A stretch of DNA of 64,000 nt from CAG-791 sp045130475 (GTDB taxonomy: Bacteria; Bacillota; Clostridia; Lachnospirales; Lachnospiraceae): assembly GCA_045130475.1 (NCBI GenBank), contig JBGUPU010000040.1, forward strand, positions 1-64,000. Reading direction: 5' to 3'. Made by a program: the position numbers and the translations under genes. This document shows positions 1 through 7,177 of this stretch, piece after piece. Within the stretch, counting starts at the first letter, position 1; every line of letters starts with the position of its first letter. The notes under the pieces were generated by a model. That model was not told where the DNA came from and ran no database searches. It saw nothing but the letters and a program-made list of their open reading frames with translations.

Positions 1-1
1 C

Positions 2-360
2 CCGGACAAACCGGATAATCCCGACAATCCTGATAACCCGGACAAACCGGATAATCCCGACAATCCCGACAACCCGGACAATCCGGATAATCCCGACAAT
101 CCCGACAACCCGGACAATCCTGATAACCCGGATAATCCCGATAACCCGGACAATCCTGACAACCCGGATAATCCCGATAACCCGGACAACCCTGACAATC
201 CCGACAACCCGGACAATCCGGATAATCCCGATAACCCGGATAATCCCGATAACCCGGATAATCCCGATAACCCGGACAACCCGGACAATCCTAATATCCC
301 GATTGCCCCGGGCGGGCTGAATGATCCGGACAACCCGGACAATCCTGATAACCCGGATAA
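2..360 (+). repeat. 9-bp-periodic repeat encoding Pro-Asp-Asn triplets
   Basis: The DNA is built from 9-base units of the form CCN-GAY-AAY, with synonymous variation at third positions (cccgacaat, cccgataac, ccggacaac). The amino acid repeat is therefore held more tightly than the DNA repeat. Such tracts can expand or contract by slippage or recombination, and they are difficult for short-read assembly. Confidence 0.9.
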
Positions 361-934
361 TCCTTTGAATCCGTCTAACTCTGGTAAGACTGAACCGGTT
401 GATTCGTCAGACTACAAGGATTCTGACGATTCTGACGATTCTCAAACATCTATAGGTCCTAATAATTCAGGTGGTCATAATAACTCTGGAGGGCATAACA
501 ATTCTGGTGGTTATAGCAATTCCAGCAGCCATAGCAATTCTGGCGGCAATAGCAATTCTGGAAGTTCAAATAACTCTGTAGAGTCAACAGGCGCAGGTAA
601 CCTTGATTCTGCAAATGGTTCCAGAAGCCTAGCTATAAATGAGAACAGGAATACCATAGAGAGTGTGCAGAATCCAAAAGACTTGGTAAATGAGCAGAAT
701 AATTCGGAAGCTGATAAATCTATATCACAATCAGGAAACGCTGGCTCAGGATCGGCTACTGTAAACTCGATCATGAACCCTGATAACAATACTTCTTCTG
801 GAAAAGGTACACCGGTATGGAAGATGTGTATTGGATTAATGGAACTTATAGTTCTGGGTGTGCTCTCACAGTTTGTGGTTTCTGATTTGAGAGTGATCAG
901 ATGGTTTGAGCAAAAGAAAAAGAGAAAGTATTAA
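2..934 (+). CDS. Cassette 1 protein A: PDN-repeat surface protein, C-terminal part (left edge truncated)
   Basis: The reading frame is open from the window edge, so the start and any signal peptide lie outside. The visible part begins with about 100 residues of Pro-Asp-Asn (sometimes Pro-Asp-Lys) triplets. A Ser/Asn/Gly-rich low-complexity stretch follows, and the protein ends in a short GTPVW motif, one transmembrane helix and the tail VSDLRVIRWFEQKKKRKY. That C-terminal module is shared with the small proteins at 5810-6130 and 6688-7008, so this is the long-stalk member of the same family. Repeats of this kind usually form extended surface stalks; the function here is not known. Protein B starts one base after the stop codon, which suggests translational coupling. 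No LPXTG motif is present. Confidence 0.8.
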   Translation, partial: PDKPDNPDNPDNPDKPDNPDNPDNPDNPDNPDNPDNPDNPDNPDNPDNPDNPDNPDNPDNPDNPDNPDNPDNPDNPDNPDNPDNPDNPDNPDNPDNPNIPIAPGGLNDPDNPDNPDNPDNPLNPSNSGKTEPVDSSDYKDSDDSDDSQTSIGPNNSGGHNNSGGHNNSGGYSNSSSHSNSGGNSNSGSSNNSVESTGAGNLDSANGSRSLAINENRNTIESVQNPKDLVNEQNNSEADKSISQSGNAGSGSATVNSIMNPDNNTSSGKGTPVWKMCIGLMELIVLGVLSQFVVSDLRVIRWFEQKKKRKY

Positions 935-935
935 T

Positions 936-1103
936 ATGAACTTGTCCAATATTATACTAATTGTTCTTGCGTTTTTAATAATTGTTGCTTCAATCATACT
1001 ATATAAAACGCGAAAAAGACTGAAAGAAATGGATGGGTTTCGAACAATTAAAGAACCTGGTGATCATTATGATGATGGGGTAATTGATTCTTTTGGTGAA
1101 TAG
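936..1103 (+). CDS. Cassette 1 protein B: 55-residue membrane protein with conserved acidic tail
   Basis: The ATG lies one base after the TAA of the preceding gene (TAA-T-ATG), an arrangement repeated in all three cassettes. An in-frame ATG 30 bases upstream lies inside the A gene and is less likely, because the homologous copies all align from this Met. The protein has an N-terminal hydrophobic helix (about residues 4-22), a basic KTRKRLKE junction, then DGFRTIKEPGDHYDDGVIDSFGE-type sequence with many Asp/Glu. The positive charge after the helix suggests that the tail is cytoplasmic. All three B copies are exactly 55 residues. I recognise no known family. Confidence 0.75.
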   Translation: MNLSNIILIVLAFLIIVASIILYKTRKRLKEMDGFRTIKEPGDHYDDGVIDSFGE

Positions 1104-1413
1104 CGGATTGCCTGGTTCTCTATAATTTTTAAAGTCTTTATAGATTTTCTTGTAATCTGTTGCCACTAGGATTTGTATGTAAATGCCGAAAAGTGATGCC
1201 AGGTGTAACGCTTGCTGTTGGCATATCAAACCCAAATAGTAATCTTTTGTATATTGGAAAAAATCAAATTTGGTGGTTAGGGGTTCTGGCATACTGCTAG
1301 AACCTCTTTCTACTATAAAAGGCTTTGCTGCTTTCCTTTATGAAAGTAAGGAACTGTAAGATTAGCAAAGGAAATGGGTATTTCAAAGCAAAGCAGAAAT
1401 GGAGGCGCTAAGA
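1104..1413. other. Gene-free 310 bp, homologous to the DNA after cassette 2
   Basis: No convincing gene is present. Roughly the first 190 bases align end to end with 6300-6500, including a block reading tgccgaaaagtgatgcc here and tgtcgaaaagtgatgtc there. The duplicated unit therefore extends beyond the coding pair. The part nearest the next gene contains the ribosome binding site ggagg at 1401-1405. Confidence 0.6.
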
Positions 1414-3168
1414 ATGAATAATGAAAAGAAGAATGGAATCGATTTGCTAAGAATGATTGCTTGTATAGGAATCGTTCTAATGCACATCAGATATAATATT
1501 TCTTATGCTATTCCGGGTGATTTATTTATTTGGATGGTCAATTCATTTGATGATTTTGTTTATCTTTTCATGGCAATCTCCAGTTTTGGCCTGTGTTGTG
1601 GATACTATAACGCATTTTTGGACGGCAGCATAAATTGGGATAATTTTTATCGGAGACGCTTTTCGAAAATATTGCCGTTTTTTATAGTTATGATAATGCT
1701 TGACTTGTGCATGAGCTTCAGCGTTGATTCATTAATGCAAGCATTAGTCGAATCAACACTTTTTCATGGATTTATTCCGATGGAGTTCACTGTTATAGGA
1801 GTAGGATGGTTTTTAGGAATTATTTTTATCTTCTATATGTCATTCCCTTTCTTTTGTGTTTTGCTTAAAAATAAAAAAATAGGATGGATTGCATTTCTAA
1901 TTGCTCTCGGACTGAATTTGATCTGTCAATATTACTTTGATATTAGCCGAAGAAATTTCGCTTTTTCGTTCTGCTATTTCTTGATAGGGGGATTAATCTT
2001 TTTATACAAGGACAAAATAGAACAGACGAAGTGGTGGCATTTAATTATTATAATCATTCTATCTGTTGTATTATATTATATTAATGCAAATACAATAACA
2101 CGCGCTCTTTTAACAGCGTCAATATTAGCATTTGGAGTTTCGCTGAACATTCGTCCCTTAAAGCCAGTTTCTTTTATTAGTAGCATAAGCTTGGAAATAT
2201 ATTTATGTCACATGGTTGTTTTCAGGGCTTTGGAAAGAATAAATTGTTTCAAGGTGTTTGGAGGTGGCATAGAACAATATTTTATAACATGTATCGTTGT
2301 TTTTTCAGTCGCATGTGCCATGTCTGTTATTATTAAGTTAGTCATAGAAAAACTGTTTAAGTTCATTAAAAAATGGGATTTGCTTATCGTATTTTTTGCT
2401 TTGATTATTCTTTTTTGCGGATGCTGGTGCGGATATCAAGCTACCAAAAATGAAAAAAATCAGAGTCTGCAGATGCAGGAAATGAATACATCAATATCAC
2501 AATCATCTGATGAGAGTGTGCTTTCTGGAGAAGATATAGAAAGTCCGAATGATGAGTATAACTATTTAGCAATTGGCAATAGTATTACATTGCATGGTAT
2601 TGAGAACATTTGGTGGAATGAGATTGGCATGGCTGCGTCTGATGAGGAGCATGACTATTTTCATTTGGTTTTGAAGTATCTGGAAGAAAACTATGATTAT
2701 GTAAAGGGGACTCCTTATAACTTTGTAGAATGGGAAACAGAAAGCCGTGACAGGGATAAAACGTTAAATTCTTTAGATTATTATTTAAGCCCGGAATTAG
2801 ATCTGGTAACTATTCAGTTAGGTGAGAATGTAAGAAATCTAACGACATATCAAGAAGATTATGTTTCATTGATTAACTATGTAAAGGAAAAAGCACCAAA
2901 AGCACGAATTCTTGTTATTGAAGACTTTTGGAGTGACGATTATTCAACGGAATTAGAAAAAAATGTTGCTGAAAAGACTGGTGTTGAGTTCGTTTCCTTA
3001 GAAGGGATTACTAACAATAAAGAATACTTTTGTGGACTAAATACTATAGTTTATGACAAGGATGGGGGAGAACATATTGTTGAGGAAGAAGCAGTGGCAA
3101 ATCACCCTGGAGATAAAGGAATGGCAGCGATTGCATCTAATATCATTGAGAAGCTGAAAAATAAATAA
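1414..3168 (+). CDS. Acyltransferase-3 / SGNH-hydrolase fusion (OafA-type polysaccharide O-acyltransferase)
   Basis: The N-terminal two thirds is a multi-pass membrane acyltransferase-3 domain of about ten helices, beginning NGIDLLRMIACIGIVLMHI. A final helix leads to a C-terminal SGNH-like domain, with AIGNSITLHG near residue 385 (block I) and NHPGDKGM near residue 563 (block V Asp/His motif). Enzymes with this architecture carry acyl groups across the membrane and transfer them to surface polysaccharide. The ATG at 1414 is chosen because ggagg lies eight bases upstream; the ATG at 1399 has no such site. Neighbouring acetyltransferase and ATP-grasp genes fit a surface-polymer modification cluster. 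The acceptor and acyl group are unknown. The gene is AT-rich relative to the rest of the window. Confidence 0.85.
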   Translation: MNNEKKNGIDLLRMIACIGIVLMHIRYNISYAIPGDLFIWMVNSFDDFVYLFMAISSFGLCCGYYNAFLDGSINWDNFYRRRFSKILPFFIVMIMLDLCMSFSVDSLMQALVESTLFHGFIPMEFTVIGVGWFLGIIFIFYMSFPFFCVLLKNKKIGWIAFLIALGLNLICQYYFDISRRNFAFSFCYFLIGGLIFLYKDKIEQTKWWHLIIIIILSVVLYYINANTITRALLTASILAFGVSLNIRPLKPVSFISSISLEIYLCHMVVFRALERINCFKVFGGGIEQYFITCIVVFSVACAMSVIIKLVIEKLFKFIKKWDLLIVFFALIILFCGCWCGYQATKNEKNQSLQMQEMNTSISQSSDESVLSGEDIESPNDEYNYLAIGNSITLHGIENIWWNEIGMAASDEEHDYFHLVLKYLEENYDYVKGTPYNFVEWETESRDRDKTLNSLDYYLSPELDLVTIQLGENVRNLTTYQEDYVSLINYVKEKAPKARILVIEDFWSDDYSTELEKNVAEKTGVEFVSLEGITNNKEYFCGLNTIVYDKDGGEHIVEEEAVANHPGDKGMAAIASNIIEKLKNK

Positions 3169-3219
3169 GAATAGTTAGCGATATTTTATCTTTGAAAATA
3201 TTCGATAGTAGAGAAAATG

Positions 3220-3324
3220 GTGGATGAGTACTGGACAATCAATGCAAATGATTCGGAACTGATTGGAAGGAGGGCAGATAATCTAAAAGGCGTTATTAAG
3301 GTGTATAACTGTTGTAAGCAATAG
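3220..3324 (+). pseudogene. Degenerate fragment of an ATP-grasp gene
   Basis: This stretch reads VDEYWTINANDSELI followed by KGVIKVYNC and a stop. It closely matches ADEYWMINTNDLDQL and VNAIFAG near residues 35-70 of the ATP-grasp protein encoded at 4192-5457, at both DNA and protein level. There is no start codon with a ribosome binding site and no downstream ATP-grasp fold. It is best read as the remnant of a second copy lost by deletion. Confidence 0.6.
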
Positions 3325-3423
3325 GCAGATTAAAGACAAAAGTTTGAACTATGAAAGTAAATAATTCAAGATGACTTCGGAAATCGAAACAGCATGATAT
3401 TTACACTAGGGGAGGATATTGAA

Positions 3424-3987
3424 TTGTTTAAACTGTTATCGTACTTATTGGCGGATGAGAATACGAAAAAAATAATTGCAGAAGATGTCGATCGTAACCT
3501 TAGATGGGAACATATATTCAGTAATTCTCGAATTAGACGATTAATGATATGCTTAAAAAATAATGATTATAATAATGTTTATTATTACAGATTGAAGAAT
3601 GCTAATAAAGCTGCCAGGGTAATGATAAAGTTAGAGAATGTAATCAGACCTTTTGATAAAACAGTCGAAATAATTGGCGATATAAAAGGTGGTTTACTTG
3701 TTTCACACTGTTTGAGCATGATTGGTCCTTCAAGAGCCGGGAAAAATCTTCGAGTAGGCCCAGGAGTAGTTATTGGAAGAAGAGGCGAGGATTATCCTAT
3801 AATAGGCGATAATGTATATGTTGCAGCTAATGCAACGGTTATTGGCGACATTCATATCGGAAACAATGTTATTATCGGAGCCGGTTCTGTGGTTGTAAAA
3901 GACATTCCGGATAATTCAGTTGCAGTGGGGAATCCGGCACGCGTAATTAGAAAGATTAATGATTCAGATTATAATGAAATAATGTAA
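3424..3987 (+). CDS. Serine acetyltransferase-like hexapeptide-repeat (LbH) acetyltransferase
   Basis: The C-terminal half has the left-handed beta-helix pattern of CysE-type acetyltransferases: GPGVVIGRRG, IIGDNVYVAANATVIGDIHIG, then IIGAGSVVVKDIPDNSVAVGNPARVI. The N-terminal half is short and helical. The TTG at 3424 is preferred because aggggagg lies eight bases upstream; an ATG at 3394 has no ribosome binding site. The family transfers acetyl from acetyl-CoA. Copies of this length next to polysaccharide genes commonly acetylate sugars or amino sugars rather than feeding cysteine synthesis, so the substrate is left open. It sits in the AT-rich island between the acyltransferase and ATP-grasp genes. 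Confidence 0.7.
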   Translation: MFKLLSYLLADENTKKIIAEDVDRNLRWEHIFSNSRIRRLMICLKNNDYNNVYYYRLKNANKAARVMIKLENVIRPFDKTVEIIGDIKGGLLVSHCLSMIGPSRAGKNLRVGPGVVIGRRGEDYPIIGDNVYVAANATVIGDIHIGNNVIIGAGSVVVKDIPDNSVAVGNPARVIRKINDSDYNEIM

Positions 3988-4191
3988 TCTGTTCACATCG
4001 ATTCAAAGATTGCGTAGACTATTCTGATTAAACATTTACAGGAATGTCCGGATGATGAGAGATAATTCTTTTTGTACTAGTTCAACTGGCCGGATTCTCA
4101 CTAAATCTGATTGAAGAAATATTGATTGAAATCGATGTTATTCTTTTTTACGATGGTTTAAGTAATATATTCTTTGTCCAGAAGAAAAGCA
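3988..4191. other. Short spacer with a possible decayed carrier-protein-like reading frame
   Basis: About 200 AT-rich bases with no supported gene. One frame is open from about 4059 to 4199 and contains FSLNLIEEILIEID, which resembles the region after the phosphopantetheine serine of acyl carrier proteins (DSLNLIELIxEIE). It lacks a DSL serine, a start codon and a ribosome binding site. If it is a relic, it would fit the partly decayed state of this cluster. The resemblance is weak. Confidence 0.2.
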
Positions 4192-5457
4192 ATGAATAAG
4201 ATTTTAATATTGGGTACTTCTTTAGGCAGTATCGAGATTGTAGAAATTGCCAGAGATATGGGTTACTATACCATTGTGACGGATAATCTGGATCCGGACT
4301 ATTCTGATGCAAAAAAAGCAGCGGATGAATACTGGATGATCAATACAAATGATCTTGACCAGCTGGAAAAAAAATGCAGAGAAGAAAAGGTCAACGCTAT
4401 ATTTGCAGGAATCAGTGAATTTAACCTTGACAGAGTCAAAGAACTGACCGACAGGCTCGGACTTCCCTGCTATATTGAAGACGCCGCATGGAAGTATGCG
4501 AGGGATAAAAGTGCCTTTAAATCGAAATGCGTGGAAATTGGTATTCCGATTGTGGACGAATATACTATCTCGAACCCACCTTTACCGGAAGAACTTACTG
4601 TCATTGAATATCCTGTGGTAGTTAAACCAGTCGACGGCACGGGCAATAAAGGCCTGAGCATATGTTATAATGAAAACGAGCTGATTGCTGGGTGCAAAAA
4701 GGCAAGAGAAAAAAGTGAAAGCGGCAAAATACTGATTGAAAGATATATTACGGGGGAAGAATCCTGGCGCTATTATTTTCTGGCTGATGATGTAATCAGG
4801 TATGTTTACAGCGGCTGCGTTTTCAGACAGCCTGGATATCCTACTTTCCTGTATTTAATTGGTACCTGTGCACTTACAGACTACCATGAATTCAAGGAAC
4901 AAGTTGATGAGAAGTGCATTGCTTTTCTGAAAGATATAGGCTGTAAGAATGGAATCTCCTGGTTCCAGTTTATTAAAGATAATAAAGGAAAGTTCTATGC
5001 TTTGGAGATGGCTCAGAGAATGAGTGCTGATTGTTCTGGAAAGACATTGAAAAAGGCCATAGGTATCAATATTATTGAATGGATGCTCGAGCTGGCATTT
5101 GGAAAAAAACATACTTCTGAAATGATTCCGGAACCATCTAAACCACCGTATAAGCATGCACCTTTTGTTTATTATCAATTTGCAGACAGAGCCGGGACAA
5201 TTGCTTCTATGCAGGGATATGCTGATCTGGGCTCCGAAAAATTTCAGGTTAGTCTGGTTGCACATGAAGGTGATACTGTGCAGAAATACAAACTCATGGT
5301 ACGTATTGTGTCAGATGCCTCCACTCCTGCAGAAATGTGTGAAATGATCCGATATATTAATGCCAAAACCCGGATTCTGGACCATAACAATAAAAATATG
5401 TATATTCAATTTACTGATTTTGAAAGGATTATGGATAGTCTTAGAGGAGTATATTAA
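4192..5457 (+). CDS. ATP-grasp domain ligase, surface-polysaccharide type
   Basis: The N-terminal pre-ATP-grasp domain is Rossmann-like (KILILGTSLGSIEIVEIARD). An ATP-grasp fold follows, with YPVVVKPVDGTGNKGLSIC as the nucleotide-binding strand-loop and ALEMAQRMSADCSG near the metal and catalytic region. ATP-grasp enzymes join a carboxylate to an amine or thiol through an acyl-phosphate; the substrate cannot be read here. The ATG at 4192 (MNKILILG) is chosen over the TTG at 4174, which would add six residues absent from the usual fold start. The length of about 420 residues is normal. A degenerate second copy lies at 3220-3324. Confidence 0.75.
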   Translation: MNKILILGTSLGSIEIVEIARDMGYYTIVTDNLDPDYSDAKKAADEYWMINTNDLDQLEKKCREEKVNAIFAGISEFNLDRVKELTDRLGLPCYIEDAAWKYARDKSAFKSKCVEIGIPIVDEYTISNPPLPEELTVIEYPVVVKPVDGTGNKGLSICYNENELIAGCKKAREKSESGKILIERYITGEESWRYYFLADDVIRYVYSGCVFRQPGYPTFLYLIGTCALTDYHEFKEQVDEKCIAFLKDIGCKNGISWFQFIKDNKGKFYALEMAQRMSADCSGKTLKKAIGINIIEWMLELAFGKKHTSEMIPEPSKPPYKHAPFVYYQFADRAGTIASMQGYADLGSEKFQVSLVAHEGDTVQKYKLMVRIVSDASTPAEMCEMIRYINAKTRILDHNNKNMYIQFTDFERIMDSLRGVY

Positions 5458-5809
5458 TATCATCATGTAAGACTTTTTGTGAAATAGTTTTATTTCGTTG
5501 ATATGCATATTGGCATTACTTTTTAAAATGGGGAACGAGATTGCTTGGCTAAATATCCGTTCTCTATTTTTTATGATGAGATTTGTAAGCATAACGCGCA
5601 TATACATTTGTTTATAGGTAAGTGGTAAATAGTGAATGCCTCGGACAAATACTAACAACAAATTCTTTATTTTGAGTGACTTGGATGATGCAAAATTGAT
5701 TTATATTGATGTAAACAAAAATATTTGTGGGCTTAATACTGGTAAAATATTAAAAAGTAATAATTTATTGATGCTTTTATGATTGTTGTTTTGGGTATGG
5801 GAGAAGTCA
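5458..5809. other. Gene-free AT-rich 350 bp upstream of cassette 2
   Basis: No gene is supported. An imperfect hairpin followed by attttttatg at about 5531-5572 may terminate the ATP-grasp transcript. Near the end, ttgatgcttttatgat (5768-5783) matches ttgatgctttttatact (6646-6662) ahead of cassette 3, at a similar distance from the start codon. It is therefore a candidate promoter element. Confidence 0.4.
5768..5783 (+). promoter_or_regulatory. Shared upstream element of cassette 2 (candidate -10 region)
   Basis: The element ttgatgcttttatgat is shared, with one indel and minor change, with 6646-6662 upstream of cassette 3. The TATGAT here corresponds to TATACT there, and both lie about 25-30 bases before the start codon. 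No convincing -35 hexamer at 17 bases was seen in either. Confidence 0.35.
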
Positions 5810-6130
5810 GTGCTTTCATTAATAGGATTATTTTCAAACAATGTCAAGTTCTGTAAGAAAATAATAAGTAACAGAATTGGCTATGAATTCCGGAAATGGG
5901 GCTTTCCGGGAATGAGTTTTGCGCTTTGTTTTACCTTGGTGTCATTACCGGCATTTGCAGCGTCAACAGGAAAGGAATATCTGTACTATTCATCAGAAAC
6001 AGGTACTCCAATATGTAGGATGAGTATTATGCTGATAGAACTTATAGTTCTAGGTGTAAATTCGCAATTTATAATGTCAGATATGAGAGTAATCAGATGG
6101 TTTGAGGAAAAGAAAAAGAGAAGAGTGTAA
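5810..6130 (+). CDS. Cassette 2 protein A: 106-residue signal-peptide / membrane-anchor protein
   Basis: The GTG at 5810 follows ggagaag at the same spacing as the cassette 3 ATG, and it gives exactly 106 residues, as in cassette 3. The protein has a basic N-region and a hydrophobic core (about 32-47) ending LPAFA-AS, a good signal peptidase I site. Only about 18 exposed residues follow, then ETGTPICR, a TM helix (about 71-89) and the tail SDMRVIRWFEEKKKRRV. The two 106-residue proteins align without gaps. The order (short motif, hydrophobic helix, basic tail) resembles a sorting signal, but no known sortase motif is present. The function is unknown. Confidence 0.75.
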   Translation: MLSLIGLFSNNVKFCKKIISNRIGYEFRKWGFPGMSFALCFTLVSLPAFAASTGKEYLYYSSETGTPICRMSIMLIELIVLGVNSQFIMSDMRVIRWFEEKKKRRV

Positions 6131-6131
6131 T

Positions 6132-6299
6132 ATGGATTTATCTAATATTGTTATTCTTGTACTTGCGCTATTAATAGTCGTCTCAATGGTCATTCTTGAT
6201 AAAACACGAAAAAGATTAAAAGAAATAGATGGTTTTCGAGCAATTAAAGAACCTGGGGATCATTATGATGATGACGTAATTGATTCCTTTGGTGAGTAA
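6132..6299 (+). CDS. Cassette 2 protein B: 55-residue membrane protein
   Basis: It starts one base after the TAA of its A partner. It is nearly identical to the B protein at 936-1103: N-terminal helix, KTRKRLKEIDGF, then KEPGDHYDDDVIDSFGE. The substitutions among the three copies concentrate in the helix, while the cytoplasmic-type tail is conserved. That pattern suggests the tail makes a specific contact, perhaps with the VIRWFE tail of protein A. This is inference; no family is recognised. Confidence 0.75.
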   Translation: MDLSNIVILVLALLIVVSMVILDKTRKRLKEIDGFRAIKEPGDHYDDDVIDSFGE

Positions 6300-6523
6300 T
6301 GGATTAGCTGGTTTTCTACTTATTATTTTAGTCTTTAAATATTTTCTCGAAATCTGCTCCCGGCTGAATGAGTACATTAATGTCGAAAAGTGATGTCGGG
6401 TACAGCACGTGCGCAGGCATGTCAGGCTTAAAAACACAAGCTTTCGTATTTAGTAAGTAGAAGAAAGAACGAAATTGGTTTTTGGGGTTCTTTATTGAAT
6501 ATGACTGCACTGCATAAAAATGG

Positions 6524-6568
6524 AGAGTGAAAATATTGCACCGGCAATATTTTTGCTCTTCATTTTTT
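6524..6568 (+). terminator. Rho-independent terminator after cassette 2
   Basis: The inverted repeat agagtgaaaatattgc / gcaatatttttgctct has a four-base loop and is followed by tcattttttt. It separates cassette 2 from cassette 3. Confidence 0.8.
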
Positions 6569-6645
6569 TATTGTTTTATGCTATATTCTGTATACATGCA
6601 GTGTATTAACATATATTTATGTGTTGTTAATAATGATATTTTACA

Positions 6646-6662
6646 TTGATGCTTTTTATACT
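6646..6662 (+). promoter_or_regulatory. Shared upstream element of cassette 3 (candidate -10 TATACT)
   Basis: The element ttgatgctttttatact matches the copy at 5768-5783 and lies 25 bases upstream of the ATG. It could hold the -10 hexamer (6657-6662). The conserved ttgatg just upstream is too close to act as its -35. Confidence 0.35.
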
Positions 6663-6687
6663 ATTTTATTGAGACACGGAGAAGCAA

Positions 6688-7008
6688 ATGCTGGCGTCAA
6701 TCGTATTTATTTCAAGTAATAACAAATTTCGGAAAGAACAAAGATTTGAAAGAATTGCAGGCAGATTTCGTAAAAGGATTTTAACCGGACTTGTTTTCGC
6801 AATTGGTTTTACTCAGATGGCAGTACCGGCGTTTGCAGCGTCTGTCGGAGACGAAGCTCTAAATACTTCACCTGGAACGGGTATTCCGATATGGAAGCTG
6901 GGGGTTGTGTTGATAGAACTTATCATTCTGGGTATTATCTGGAAGTTTATAGTTTCAGATCTGAGTGTGATCAGATGGTTTGAGAAAAAGAAAAAGAGTA
7001 GATTATAA
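6688..7008 (+). CDS. Cassette 3 protein A: 106-residue signal-peptide / membrane-anchor protein
   Basis: The ATG lies three bases after ggagaag. The protein has a long basic N-region (residues 13-30), a hydrophobic core ending VPAFA-AS at about 46-52, then a short exposed segment ending SPGTGIPIW. A TM helix (about 70-89) and the tail SDLSVIRWFEKKKKSRL complete it. Its length and spacing equal those of the cassette 2 protein, but identity is lower, so the duplication is not recent. After signal peptide removal only about 55 residues would remain, most of them anchor. It could be a surface peptide, a scaffold or a precursor that is processed; the sequence does not decide. Confidence 0.75.
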   Translation: MLASIVFISSNNKFRKEQRFERIAGRFRKRILTGLVFAIGFTQMAVPAFAASVGDEALNTSPGTGIPIWKLGVVLIELIILGIIWKFIVSDLSVIRWFEKKKKSRL

Positions 7009-7009
7009 T

Positions 7010-7177
7010 ATGGATTTATATAGTATTGTCATTTTTTTGCTTGCATTTTTTATAATCGCTTCTTTACTCATACTTTATAAAACACAAAAAAGGCTGAAAG
7101 AAATCGATGGCTTTCGAGGAATCAGAGAACCCGGGGATCTTTATGATGAAGGGGTGATCGATACCTTTGGCAAATAG
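7010..7177 (+). CDS. Cassette 3 protein B: 55-residue membrane protein
   Basis: It starts one base after the TAA of the A partner. It has an N-terminal helix (about residues 4-22), KTQKRLKEIDGF, and the tail REPGDLYDEGVIDTFGK. It is the most diverged of the three B proteins but keeps the length and the EPGD-YD-VID-FG pattern. No homology to a named family is recognised. Confidence 0.75.
   Translation: MDLYSIVIFLLAFFIIASLLILYKTQKRLKEIDGFRGIREPGDLYDEGVIDTFGK

Larger units (their letters stand above)
6300..6687. other. Gene-free 388 bp between cassettes 2 and 3
   Basis: The first 200 bases are homologous to 1104-1300 after cassette 1. A strong hairpin terminator lies at 6524-6568. The remainder is very AT-rich and carries the presumed promoter of cassette 3. 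No gene is supported. Confidence 0.6.

Noticed and set aside
2..360. Regular DNA repeat resembling an array
   Set aside because: The 9-base period has no spacers and encodes a clean Pro-Asp-Asn peptide, so it is a coding repeat and not CRISPR.
900..934. LPXTG-type anchor at the end of the PDN protein
   Set aside because: There is no LPXTG or close variant; the end is the GTPVW-helix-VIRWFE module shared with the other cassettes.
1183..1239. Small frame MPKSD..., with a homologue at 6380-6460 (MSKSD...)
   Set aside because: Both lack ribosome binding sites, differ in length, and change at all codon positions; likely part of a conserved non-coding block.
1399..1413. Upstream ATG for the acyltransferase gene
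   Set aside because: The ribosome binding site ggagg lies between this ATG and the ATG at 1414, so it can only serve the latter.
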